From Frigidibacter sp. (GTDB lineage: Bacteria; Pseudomonadota; Alphaproteobacteria; Rhodobacterales; Rhodobacteraceae): a DNA stretch of 64,000 nucleotides. Position 1 is the first letter of the stretch; each line of letters starts with the position of its first letter. A program made the position numbers and the translations under genes. The notes beneath the pieces are model-generated. The model was not told where the DNA came from. It was given only the letters and a program-made list of their open reading frames with translations, and did no database searches. The stretch is taken from the NCBI RefSeq assembly GCF_030695035.1, contig NZ_JAUYTT010000015.1, forward strand, positions 1-64,000, read 5' to 3'. Positions 53,367 to 61,790 of the stretch are shown here, one piece after another.

Positions 53367-54655
53367 GCGGCCTCTCCCTGATCCGGCCCGAAGACCTGTT
53401 CCCCGCCCACGAAAGTTGCCAGCACCTTGCCCTCCATCCGCTGCCCGTCAAAGGGGGTGTTCTTGGATTTCGAGCGCAGGGTGAAGCGGTCGAGTACGAA
53501 GGGCGCATCGGGATCGAACAGCACCAGATCGGCCGGGGCGCCTTCTGCAAGGCGGCCCTGCGGCAGGCCGAGGCGCTTGGCCGGGTTCAGCGACATGGCG
53601 CGGAACAGCTGCGGCAGGTCGATATGGCCGGACTGGTAGAGCCGCATCGCCGCGGGCAGCAGCGTCTGCAATGCCACCGCGCCGCTGGCCGCATCCTCAT
53701 AGGGCAGGCGCTTGCTTTCCTCATCCTGCGGGGTGTGCATCGAGCTGATGATGTCGATCAGCCCGCTCGCCACCGCCTCGACCACCGCCAGTCGGTCCTG
53801 CTCATCGCGCAGCGGCGGCTTGACCTTGAAGAAGGTGCGATAGTCCCCGACATCAAGGTCATTCAGCGTCAGGTGATGGATGGAAACGCCCGCGGTAACA
53901 TCGAGGCCGTTGGCCTTGGCGCGCTCCAGCGGCGGCAGGCTGCGGGCGCAGGTGATCTGGTCGGCATGCCAGCGCACCCCCGTCATCTCCACCAGCGCCA
54001 GATCGCGGTCGAGGCACATTCGCTCAGCCATCGGTGACACGCCGGGCAGCCCGCGCAGGCTGGCGAACTTGCCGGTGGTGACGGCGGCGCCGGCGGACAG
54101 GCCCGGATCCTGCGGGTGGCCGATCACCAGCGCGCCAAGGCTGCGGGCATAGGTCAGCGCGCGCGACAGCACCTTGGTATCGGTGACGACATGGTCGCAA
54201 TCGGTGAAGGCGACGGCGCCTGCGTCCAGCAGGAAGCCAATCTCGGTCATCTCGCGGCCCGCGCGGCCCTTGGTCAGCGCGGCCATGTGGCGGATGCGCA
54301 CCGGGCTGGCGCTGGCGGCGCGGCGGGTGACGAATTCCAGCATCTCGGGGGTGTCGAGCGCCGGGTCGGTATCGGGGCGCACGATCATGGTGGTGACGCC
54401 GCCCGCCGCCGCAGCAAGACCGGCAGAGCGGAAGCTTTCCTTGTGCCGCTCGCCCGGCTCACCCACCTTCACGCCGATATCGACGATGCCGGGGGCGAGG
54501 CATTTGCCGGCGCAGTCGATGATCCGCGCGCCCTTGGGGGCAGACAGCGCATCCACCACCGCGATCACCCCGCCATGAAGGATCAGGTTGCCGGTGCGTT
54601 CCGTGCCAGCCTCTGGGTCGATCAGGCGGGCGTTTTCAAGGTAGGTCGTGGTCAT
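53363..54655 (-). CDS. pyrC: Dihydroorotase-family protein with lost metal ligands (PyrX-like)
   Basis: A 430-residue homologue of type I dihydroorotase. At the DxHxH metal motif it reads DIGVK (residues 59-63, Gly61 and Lys63 in place of both His). At the IATDHAPH site it reads ISSMHTPQ (Met306 for Asp). The His180 and HHL260 positions remain. This is the pattern of non-catalytic PyrC-like (PyrX) subunits that stabilise aspartate carbamoyltransferase in Pseudomonas-type complexes. It is encoded with pyrB but separated by rmuC. A second, active dihydroorotase would be expected elsewhere in the genome. Confidence 0.85.
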   Translation of the reverse strand: MTTTYLENARLIDPEAGTERTGNLILHGGVIAVVDALSAPKGARIIDCAGKCLAPGIVDIGVKVGEPGERHKESFRSAGLAAAAGGVTTMIVRPDTDPALDTPEMLEFVTRRAASASPVRIRHMAALTKGRAGREMTEIGFLLDAGAVAFTDCDHVVTDTKVLSRALTYARSLGALVIGHPQDPGLSAGAAVTTGKFASLRGLPGVSPMAERMCLDRDLALVEMTGVRWHADQITCARSLPPLERAKANGLDVTAGVSIHHLTLNDLDVGDYRTFFKVKPPLRDEQDRLAVVEAVASGLIDIISSMHTPQDEESKRLPYEDAASGAVALQTLLPAAMRLYQSGHIDLPQLFRAMSLNPAKRLGLPQGRLAEGAPADLVLFDPDAPFVLDRFTLRSKSKNTPFDGQRMEGKVLATFVGGEQVFGPDQGEAA

Positions 54656-54659
54656 CGGG

Positions 54660-56324
54660 TCACTCCGCAGCATCGGCATTGGCGGGCGGCAGTCGCGCGG
54701 GATCGTCGCCAGGATCGGCGCCAAGTTCGGGAATGTCGCCGGTCTCATCCGGTTCCGCGTCAAAGTCGGTCTGGATGGTTTTCGAGGTGCGGGCACCCAG
54801 CCGTTTCAGCTTGTCCACCTGCGCCAGCACATTGCCATTGCCGCGCACCAGCCGGTCCATCGCGGTGCCATAGGCGTTCTGCGCCTTGCCCAGATTGGCA
54901 CCGACCGACTCCATCGCGTCGATGAAACCCGCAACCTTTTCGTACAGCAGCCCGGCCCGGTTGGCGATGTCCTCGGCATTGCGGTTGCGCCGCTCGATCG
55001 TCCAGGTGCTGGCGATGGTGCGCAGCGCCATCATCAGCGTGGTCGGGGTGGCGATCATCACCGACTTGTCCAGCGCATAGCCGGTCAGGTCGCCCGCCTC
55101 GCGCAGCGCCTCGGACAGGGCGCCCTCGATGGGGACGAACATCACGGTGTAGTCGACGCTGTGGCCGACCAGCCGGGCGTAGTCCTTCTTCGAGATGGTA
55201 TCGACATGCGACTTCAACGCCGTCACATGGCGGCGGCGCGCGGCGGTGGCCTGCACCTCGTCCTCAGAGTTCACGCAGGTCTCATAGTCGACCAGCGACA
55301 CCTTGCTGTCGATCACCAGCGCCGAGCCATTGGGCATCCGCACGATCACGTCCGACCGCAGGCGCCCGCCCTCATCGCCAGCATGGCTGTCTTGCGTGGT
55401 GTATTCCTCGCCCTTGCGCAGGCCGGAGCGTTCCAGCAGCGATTCAAGGATCATCTCGCCCCAGGCGCCTTGCCGTTGCTTGTCGCCCTTCAGCGCGCGG
55501 GTCAGGGCGACGGCCTCCTTGGAGACCTCCTCGGACCGGCGCGACAGCATCTCGATCTCGGTCTTCAGCGCCTGGCGGTCGCGCAGCGCGCCCTCATGGA
55601 CGGCCTTCAGCTCGACCTGGAAGTGGGCGACATGCTCCTTCAGCGGGTTCAGCGCCGCCTCCAGCCGCTCACGGCTGGCGCGGGTCAGTTCCTCGCCGGT
55701 GGTCTTCAGCGACAGGTCCGCCAGTTCCTTGAACTTGTGCTGCATATCCTCGCGCACGGCGCTCAGAAGCGCGATCTTCTCTTCGCCCGACAGGCGCTGC
55801 TGGTCGGATTGGGCACGGAGGGCGGCAAGGTCGCGCTCGGCCGTCGCGGCGCGCTTTTGCATGTCGAGGACGCGCAGGTCCATGGTTTCGCGCAGTTTTT
55901 CGATATGGCCCTTCGCCTCGAGTAGTGCGGTTTCGGCACGGGCCGCGCGGGCGGCTGCGGCCTCCAGCTCTGCGCTGCGCTGCGACAAGGCCTGCGCCGT
56001 TTCATACCGGACGCGCTGCGCCTCAAGGGCCCGCGCGTCGGTGTCGGACAAGGCCGTTTGCAACCGCGCCGCCTCATCCACCGAGCCGGTCAGCAGCGCG
56101 GAGACGCGGGCGAGCTCCAGTTCCATCTGGTGCAGGGCGTGGCCACGTTCCGCCTCGGCTTCCTGAGCGCGGGCGGCACGGGCCTCGGCCAAGGCCAGCG
56201 CGCCAGAGCGCCGCCAGATCATCAGGGCCAGCACCAGAAGCGCAAGCAGCGCCAGCGCCGCCCAGGGCAGCCAGGGCGGGCCGGCGGCGTCGAGACGGGC
56301 GGCAAACTCGATCAGCGGCGTCAT
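54660..56324 (-). CDS. rmuC: DNA recombination protein RmuC
   Basis: A 554-residue protein with an N-terminal membrane helix ([20 protein letters not shown]). A long coiled coil follows (about residues 40-230), then the RmuC nuclease-like domain (about 270-500). The latter has [65 protein letters not shown] and [17 protein letters not shown]. RmuC limits inversion recombination. It overlaps pyrB by four bases and stands between pyrB and the pyrC-like gene. Confidence 0.9.
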   Translation of the reverse strand: MTPLIEFAARLDAAGPPWLPWAALALLALLVLALMIWRRSGALALAEARAARAQEAEAERGHALHQMELELARVSALLTGSVDEAARLQTALSDTDARALEAQRVRYETAQALSQRSAELEAAAARAARAETALLEAKGHIEKLRETMDLRVLDMQKRAATAERDLAALRAQSDQQRLSGEEKIALLSAVREDMQHKFKELADLSLKTTGEELTRASRERLEAALNPLKEHVAHFQVELKAVHEGALRDRQALKTEIEMLSRRSEEVSKEAVALTRALKGDKQRQGAWGEMILESLLERSGLRKGEEYTTQDSHAGDEGGRLRSDVIVRMPNGSALVIDSKVSLVDYETCVNSEDEVQATAARRRHVTALKSHVDTISKKDYARLVGHSVDYTVMFVPIEGALSEALREAGDLTGYALDKSVMIATPTTLMMALRTIASTWTIERRNRNAEDIANRAGLLYEKVAGFIDAMESVGANLGKAQNAYGTAMDRLVRGNGNVLAQVDKLKRLGARTSKTIQTDFDAEPDETGDIPELGADPGDDPARLPPANADAAE

Positions 56325-57283
56325 ACCATTGTTCCAAGCGCCGCGCGGCCGCGTTCGGCGCGCAGGTTGCGGGCCAGAAGGTCCATGCAGGCCATACGCA
56401 CGGCAACGCCCATCTCCACCTGCTCCTGAATGACGCTGCGGTTGATGTCATCGGCGATGGTGCCGTCGATCTCGACCCCGCGGTTCATCGGGCCGGGATG
56501 CATGACGATGGCATCGGGCTTGGCATGGGCGAGTTTTTCGGCGTCGAGGCCGAAGCGGTGAAAATACTCGCGTTCCGAGGGGATGAAGCCGCCATCCATC
56601 CGCTCTTTCTGAAGGCGCAGCATCATTACCACATCGGCATCCTTCAGCCCTGCGGCCATGTCGTCATAAACCTCGCAGCCGAACTCGGCGACGCCCGCAG
56701 GCATCAGGGTCGGCGGGCCGATCAGGCGCACGCGGTTTTCCATTTTGCCCAGCAAGATCAGGTTGCTGCGGGCCACGCGGGAATGGGCGATGTCGCCGCA
56801 GATCGCCACGGTCAGCCGGTGGATCCGGCCCTTGGCGCGGCGGATGGTGAGCGCATCGAGCAGCGCTTGCGTGGGATGCTCGTGCCGCCCGTCACCAGCA
56901 TTCAGCACAGCGCAATTCACCTTGGAGGCCAAGAGGTTGACCGCGCCGCTGGCGCCGTGCCGCACCACCAGCAGGTCGGGATGCATGGCGTTCAGTGTCA
57001 GGGCGGTGTCGATCAGTGTCTCGCCCTTCTTCACGCTGGACTGGGCCATCGTCATGTTCATCACGTCGGCACCAAGGCGCTTGCCGGCGAGTTCGAAGCT
57101 GGACTGGGTGCGGGTGGAGTTCTCGAAGAACATGTTGATCTGCGTCATCCCCGCCAGCGCGTCGGTGCGCTTGATGGTGCGGCGGTTCAGGTCAACATAT
57201 TGATCTGCAAGGTCAAGGATGGTGCGGATCTCGTCGGGGGCGAGATGTTCGATGCCCAGAAGGTGACGCGCGCGAAAGGACAT
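56321..57283 (-). CDS. pyrB: Aspartate carbamoyltransferase catalytic subunit
   Basis: Condenses carbamoyl phosphate and aspartate, the first committed step of pyrimidine synthesis. The 320-residue protein has [20 protein letters not shown] (carbamoyl phosphate site), [28 protein letters not shown] and [13 protein letters not shown] (aspartate site). No pyrI regulatory gene is present; a PyrX-like partner two genes downstream fits that class. It heads the operon pyrB-rmuC-pyrC-like-plsY. Confidence 0.95.
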   Translation of the reverse strand: MSFRARHLLGIEHLAPDEIRTILDLADQYVDLNRRTIKRTDALAGMTQINMFFENSTRTQSSFELAGKRLGADVMNMTMAQSSVKKGETLIDTALTLNAMHPDLLVVRHGASGAVNLLASKVNCAVLNAGDGRHEHPTQALLDALTIRRAKGRIHRLTVAICGDIAHSRVARSNLILLGKMENRVRLIGPPTLMPAGVAEFGCEVYDDMAAGLKDADVVMMLRLQKERMDGGFIPSEREYFHRFGLDAEKLAHAKPDAIVMHPGPMNRGVEIDGTIADDINRSVIQEQVEMGVAVRMACMDLLARNLRAERGRAALGTMV

Positions 57284-57391
57284 GGGCGGGTTCCTGTGGC
57301 TGGATCGGTTGCGCGCTTATCGCAAAAGCCTCGGCGCGCGGCAAGGTCGCGGGCGCTTTACCTGGCTGGCCGGGGGGCCTAGCTTGCGGGC

Positions 57392-58177
57392 ATGCTGATG
57401 CCTGATCTTTCCCACCTCGATTCCCTGACACTTCGGGCCATGCTGGAATGGCAGATGGAGCTTGGCGCGACCGAGGCGATCGGGGATGTGCCAGTGGATC
57501 GGTATGCCGAAGTGCCGCGGAAGGCCGAGGTGGCGGCGCCTGCGGTTGTGGCGTTGCCGGTGGGGGAAGTGGACTGCGTGGCCGAGGCGCGGGCGGCGGT
57601 GCGGGGGGTGCAGAGCCTTGCGGAACTTGCCGAGGCGCAGGGGGCGTTCGAGCATTGCGAGATCCGCAAGGGCGCCCGCAACTTCGTGTTTTCAGACGGA
57701 AATCCTGCCTCGCGGGTGATGGTGATCGGCGAGGCGCCGGGGCGGGATGAAGATATCGAGGGCAAGCCCTTCGTGGGGCGGGCGGGGCAGCTGCTGGACC
57801 GGATGTTTGCGGCGATCGGGCTGGTGCGGGGAGCCGAGGATCCGGCTAAGTCCTTGTATATCACGAACGTTATGCCGTGGCGGCCACCGGGGAACCGGAC
57901 GCCGGAGGCGGCGGAGATTGCGATGATGCTGCCGTTTCTGGAGCGGCATGTGGCGCTGGCGGAGCCGGAGATCATCGTGCTGATGGGGAACACGCCCTGC
58001 AGTGCCGCGCTGGGGCAGGTGGGGATTTTGAAGCTGCGTGGTCAATGGGTTAACGCCTTTGGCAGGCCGGCTTTGCCGATGACGCACCCGGCCTATCTGT
58101 TGCGCAATCCGGCGGCGAAGCGGGAGGCCTGGGCGGATTTGCTGGCGGTGCAGGCGCGGTTGAGGAGCGGGGCATGA
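57392..58177 (+). CDS. Uracil-DNA glycosylase (family 4/5-like), atypical Fe-S ligands
   Basis: A 261-residue uracil-DNA glycosylase of the UDG superfamily. The catalytic motif is GEAPGRDEDIEGKPFVGRAGQLLD (from residue 113). YITNVMPWRPPGNRTP and the second motif HPAYLLR near residue 232 match the family-4 pattern. Family-4 enzymes bind a [4Fe-4S] cluster through four cysteines, but this protein has only three (62, 89 and 203), and the usual ICxPF cysteine is replaced in AMMLPF. An ATGA overlap joins it to moaB. Confidence 0.82.
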   Translation: MLMPDLSHLDSLTLRAMLEWQMELGATEAIGDVPVDRYAEVPRKAEVAAPAVVALPVGEVDCVAEARAAVRGVQSLAELAEAQGAFEHCEIRKGARNFVFSDGNPASRVMVIGEAPGRDEDIEGKPFVGRAGQLLDRMFAAIGLVRGAEDPAKSLYITNVMPWRPPGNRTPEAAEIAMMLPFLERHVALAEPEIIVLMGNTPCSAALGQVGILKLRGQWVNAFGRPALPMTHPAYLLRNPAAKREAWADLLAVQARLRSGA

Positions 58178-58701
58178 CGAGGGAGTTCATTCCGGTACGG
58201 ATTGCGGTGCTGACGGTGTCGGACACGCGGGGGCTGGCGGAAGACAGGTCTGGCGATACTTTGGTGCAACGCATTGAAAGTGCTGGTCATATTCTGGCCG
58301 CTCGGCACATCTTGCCTGATGAGCGGGACCAGATTGCGGCGCAACTGCGCATATGGATTGCCGATCCGGGGATCGATGTGATCCTGAGCACGGGGGGCAC
58401 CGGGTTGACCGGGCGGGACGTGACGGTGGAGGCGCACCGGGACGTTTATGAGAAGGAAATCGAGGCGTTCGGGACAGTCTTTACCCTTGTTTCCATGAAG
58501 AAAATCGGCACCAGCGCGGTGCAGAGCCGGGCTTGCGGCGGGGTTGCGGGGGGCACGTATCTGTTCGCCTTGCCGGGCAGTCCGGGGGCCTGCAAGGACG
58601 CCTGGGACGAGATCCTGAGCCTGCAGCTGGACTACCGGCACATGCCCTGCAACTTTGTCGAGATCCTGCCGCGGCTGGAGGAGCATCGGCGGCGGAAGTA
58701 G
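58174..58701 (+). CDS. moaB: Molybdenum cofactor biosynthesis protein MoaB
   Basis: A 175-residue MoCF-fold protein that adenylylates molybdopterin or serves a related cofactor step. [23 protein letters not shown] starts the fold; [19 protein letters not shown] is the nucleotide-site motif; [34 protein letters not shown] closes it. It is translationally coupled to the uracil-DNA glycosylase. No other moa or mog gene is nearby. The third copy of the 11-bp-period repeat begins 12 bases after its stop. Confidence 0.9.
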   Translation: MTREFIPVRIAVLTVSDTRGLAEDRSGDTLVQRIESAGHILAARHILPDERDQIAAQLRIWIADPGIDVILSTGGTGLTGRDVTVEAHRDVYEKEIEAFGTVFTLVSMKKIGTSAVQSRACGGVAGGTYLFALPGSPGACKDAWDEILSLQLDYRHMPCNFVEILPRLEEHRRRK

Positions 58702-58712
58702 GCTCGGGTGCT

Positions 58713-58756
58713 ATACAGAAACCATACGGAACCCATACAGATACCGTATGTAAACT
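58713..58756. repeat. 44-bp element of four 11-bp units, copy C
   Basis: The units are ATACAGAAACC, ATACGGAACCC, ATACAGATACC and GTATGTAAACT, the most regular of the three copies. It lies between the 3' ends of moaB and the convergent DsbD-like gene, so it is not in a promoter here. Confidence 0.75.
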
Positions 58757-58777
58757 GGAACAGTCAGGAATAGCCCC

Positions 58778-59623
58778 TTAACTGGGGCAGCCGCGCAGTT
58801 CAACGGCGCGGCCGTCGCCCAGAACGGTGATGGTGATGCGCGAGCGGTCCAGCGCCACCGGGCCGTTCCGCGCCGGGATCAGGTCAGAAGTGCTGACCAG
58901 CCGCCCGCCCTCGCGCCGGGTTTCCGATTCGGAGACCCAGAGCTCTGGATCGGCGGTTTCGAACACCGCCACATCCTCGGCCCCGCCCGGCAGGTCGATC
59001 TGGGCGGTGAGGCGTAGCCCGTCGCGGATCGGTTCTACCTCGCAGCGGAGCCCGCTGAGACCGGCCGACTTGGCCGCCATCGGCTGATCGGCCAGCGCGG
59101 CGCGGATCGACGCATCCGGCGCGCCGCCGCGGGGGATATCCGCGCCGAGCTGCAGCGAGACCGGAACGCAGATGTCGCTGCACACGCCCATGTCGATGCT
59201 GGCCTGCAGGTGGATCGGCTGGGCGGGGTCGCGCGGGGTGATTTCCAGCGGCAGCACCAACTGATGCGTGTAGCCGATGGTGCGCATCCCGTTCAGGTAG
59301 AACACCTCGGGCGTGGGCCAGTGGAAGCGGACCGCTGCGACGTTCTGCGAGCCCGACCAGTCGAATTGCGGGGGGATGCCAGCATCGCCGGGGGCGCGCC
59401 AATAGGTCTTCCACCCGTCGGCCAGATCGAGGCGCAGCGCGGCCATCTGGGTGCCGCCGTCCGTGGTCCAGCCGCCAAGAAAGCCGGCGCGGATCAGATT
59501 GTCCGGCACCGCATCGGCCGCAGCGGGGCCAGCCGCGGACAGGCAGAGCGCAAGGGCCGCGGCATAACGGCGAAGGGCCGCGGCGGGGCGGCGGGCAGTG
59601 TGGGCCAAGGGGTGTGCAATCAT
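58778..59623 (-). CDS. Periplasmic DsbD N-terminal-domain (protein-disulfide reductase) protein
   Basis: A 281-residue exported protein with a signal peptide (AAALALCLSAAGPAAADA). It has an immunoglobulin-like DsbD-alpha-type domain. DIGVCSDICVPVSLQL-like text near residue 145, with CSDIC, is the redox Cys pair. AGFLGGWTTDGGTQMAALRLDLADGWKTYWRAPGDAGIPPQFDWSGS is typical of the DUF/DsbD family. No membrane core or thioredoxin domain is attached, so it would need a partner in cytochrome maturation or thiol reduction. Confidence 0.8.
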   Translation of the reverse strand: MIAHPLAHTARRPAAALRRYAAALALCLSAAGPAAADAVPDNLIRAGFLGGWTTDGGTQMAALRLDLADGWKTYWRAPGDAGIPPQFDWSGSQNVAAVRFHWPTPEVFYLNGMRTIGYTHQLVLPLEITPRDPAQPIHLQASIDMGVCSDICVPVSLQLGADIPRGGAPDASIRAALADQPMAAKSAGLSGLRCEVEPIRDGLRLTAQIDLPGGAEDVAVFETADPELWVSESETRREGGRLVSTSDLIPARNGPVALDRSRITITVLGDGRAVELRGCPS

Positions 59624-59746
59624 GGCGCGAGGTTTATCCCCCGCTGGCCCAGAGGGAAGTCACATTTCCGCCAATGGGCCGCGACTGTGGCTGCTGCGCC
59701 ACCTCATCCTCTTGCGCAGGGCGGGGCGTGGCGCGATGGTCGGGGC

Positions 59747-60313
59747 ATGGAAGAGTGCATGGACCTGACCGGAAAACTGCTGATCGCCATGCCCGGCATG
59801 GGTGACCCGCGCTTTGACAAGAGCGTGATTTACCTGTGTGCGCATTCGCCCGATGGGGCGATGGGGCTGATCGTCAACAAGCCGGCGCATGACCTGTCCT
59901 TCTCGCATCTGCTGGCGCAGCTGGGGGTGCAGCAGGGGCCGGGCGGGGCCGATATCCGCGTGCATTTCGGCGGGCCGGTGGAGCATGGGCGCGGCTTCGT
60001 GCTGCATAGCGCGGACTATCCGGGCGGGGATGCGACGTTGCATGTGGATGCGCGGTTCTCGATGACGGCCACCATGGATATTCTGCAGGCGATTGCCGAG
60101 GGGCAGGGGCCAGCGCGGTTCATCATGGCGCTGGGCTATGCGGGTTGGGGGCCGGGGCAGCTGGAGTCGGAGATCTTGCGCAACGGCTGGCTGACAGCCG
60201 AGGCGGGGCCGGAACTGGTGTTTTCGGCGCAGAACTCGGCCAAGTGGGAGCAGGCGCTGCGGACGCTGGGGGTGGACCCGGTGGGGCTGTCGGCTTCGGC
60301 GGGGCGGGCGTAG
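59747..60313 (+). CDS. YqgE/AlgH-family protein
   Basis: A 188-residue UPF0301 protein. LTGKLLIAMPGMGDPRFDKSVIYLCAHSPDGAMGLIVNKPA is the family signature, followed by HFGGPVEHGRGFVLHSADYP and GYAGWGPGQLESEILRNGWL. Its function is unclear; in Pseudomonas AlgH was linked to alginate regulation. The start at ATG 59747 or the in-frame ATG 59759 is possible; I keep the first. It is followed by the long leader of leuB. Confidence 0.9.
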   Translation: MEECMDLTGKLLIAMPGMGDPRFDKSVIYLCAHSPDGAMGLIVNKPAHDLSFSHLLAQLGVQQGPGGADIRVHFGGPVEHGRGFVLHSADYPGGDATLHVDARFSMTATMDILQAIAEGQGPARFIMALGYAGWGPGQLESEILRNGWLTAEAGPELVFSAQNSAKWEQALRTLGVDPVGLSASAGRA

Positions 60314-60680
60314 GGGCGCTACGCTTGCCTTCCAGAATTTCGGCCGTCGACGAAATTCTGATGTGACCGCCCTCCGGGGGCGGGCACATGCGTGCCCACC
60401 TTGGCGGTCTCATCAGAATTTGGCACTGCCAGTCCAAGCGGCACCCCCCTTGCCCTGCGGCTTGCGCCTTCGGGCAACCGGCGCGGTCGGCTTGCCACTG
60501 GCAAGCCGCCTGATCGCGCCGGGGCGCCAGTTTCGGAAGTCGCGCGCAAAACGGACGTGCTTTCAATGGGCGGCATTCCGGCCCCGCGCTTGACCCTGCG
60601 AGAGCCATTGGCTAGGCCGGTGCCCGACGCTTTTCGCAGTTTGGCCGGGCGGCGCTGCGCTGCTGGCCCTTGGAGGACAT
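60314..60680 (+). promoter_or_regulatory. Structured leader of leuB with mutually exclusive hairpins
   Basis: The 367-base gap holds no gene. AGAATTTCG (60334-60342) pairs with CGAAATTCT (60351-60359). AAATTCTGATGTGACCGCC (60353-60371) pairs at 18 of 19 bases with 60403-60421. The two stems share 60353-60359, so they cannot form together. Inside the second is GGGCAC/GTGCCC. A third compound hairpin is CCGGCGCG (60478-60485) with CGCGCCGG (60515-60522), enclosing CGGCTTGCC/GGCAAGCCG. This looks like an attenuator or riboswitch-like leader. Confidence 0.6.
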
Positions 60681-61790
60681 ATGGCAAATCCCTCGATCCT
60701 TATCCTGGCCGGCGACGGCATCGGCCCCGAGGTCATGGCCGAGGTCAAGAAGATCATCGGCTGGTTCGGCGACAAGCGCGGCATCGGCTTTGATGTCGAG
60801 GATGATCTGGTGGGCGGGTCTGCCTATGACGTGCATGGCACGCCGCTGACCGATGCGACGATGGCCAAGGCGCAGGCCGCGGATGCGGTGCTGCTGGGCG
60901 CTGTCGGCGGGCCGAAATATGACGTGCTGGATTTCAGCGTGAAGCCCGAGCGGGGCCTTTTGCGCCTGCGCAAGGAGATGGACCTGTTTTCCAACCTGCG
61001 CCCGGCGCAGTGCTTTGACGCGCTGGCGGATTTCTCTTCGCTGAAGAAGGAGGTCGTCGCGGGCCTCGACATCATGATCGTGCGCGAGCTGACCTCGGGC
61101 GTGTATTTCGGCGAGCCGCGGGGGATTTTCCCGGACAATGAAGGCGGGCGCGTGGGCGTGAACACGCAGCGCTATACCACCGAGGAGATCCGCCGGGTGG
61201 CGCGGTCGGCCTTCGAGCTGGCGCGGCGGCGGGGCAACAAGGTCTGCTCGATGGAGAAGGCCAATGTGATGGAATCGGGCATCTTGTGGCGCGAGGAAGT
61301 GCAGTGGGTGCATGACAACGAATACCCGGATGTCGAGCTGAGCCACATGTATGCCGATGCCGGGGCGATGCAGCTGGTGCGTTGGCCCAAGCAGTTCGAC
61401 GTGATCGTGACCGACAACCTGTTCGGGGATCTGCTGTCCGACTGCGCCGCGATGCTGACGGGGAGCCTCGGGATGCTGCCCTCCGCCAGCCTTGGGGCGC
61501 CGACGGCGACGGGTCGGCCGAAGGCTTTGTACGAGCCGGTGCACGGCTCGGCGCCGGATATTGCCGGGCAGGGCAAGGCCAACCCGATCGCCTGCATCCT
61601 CAGCTTTGCGATGGCGCTGCGCTATTCGTTCGATCTGGGTGAGGAAGCGACGCGGGTTGAGCGGGCGGTGGAAGCGGTGCTGGCGGATGGCGCGCGCACG
61701 GCGGACCTGATGGGGCCGGAAGGCGGCGTGCCGGTGAGCACGGCCGAGATGGGCGACCTGATCGTGAAGGCGCTGGACGCCAGCCTTTAA
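60681..61790 (+). CDS. leuB: 3-isopropylmalate dehydrogenase
   Basis: An NAD-dependent enzyme that oxidises and decarboxylates 3-isopropylmalate to 4-methyl-2-oxopentanoate in leucine synthesis. The 369-residue protein has [41 protein letters not shown] and [16 protein letters not shown] (substrate loop). [31 protein letters not shown] and the NAD-site [18 protein letters not shown] follow. GGAGG precedes ATG 60681. Upstream is a highly structured leader. The stop is adjacent to the convergent Na/Pi transporter stop. Confidence 0.96.
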   Translation: MANPSILILAGDGIGPEVMAEVKKIIGWFGDKRGIGFDVEDDLVGGSAYDVHGTPLTDATMAKAQAADAVLLGAVGGPKYDVLDFSVKPERGLLRLRKEMDLFSNLRPAQCFDALADFSSLKKEVVAGLDIMIVRELTSGVYFGEPRGIFPDNEGGRVGVNTQRYTTEEIRRVARSAFELARRRGNKVCSMEKANVMESGILWREEVQWVHDNEYPDVELSHMYADAGAMQLVRWPKQFDVIVTDNLFGDLLSDCAAMLTGSLGMLPSASLGAPTATGRPKALYEPVHGSAPDIAGQGKANPIACILSFAMALRYSFDLGEEATRVERAVEAVLADGARTADLMGPEGGVPVSTAEMGDLIVKALDASL

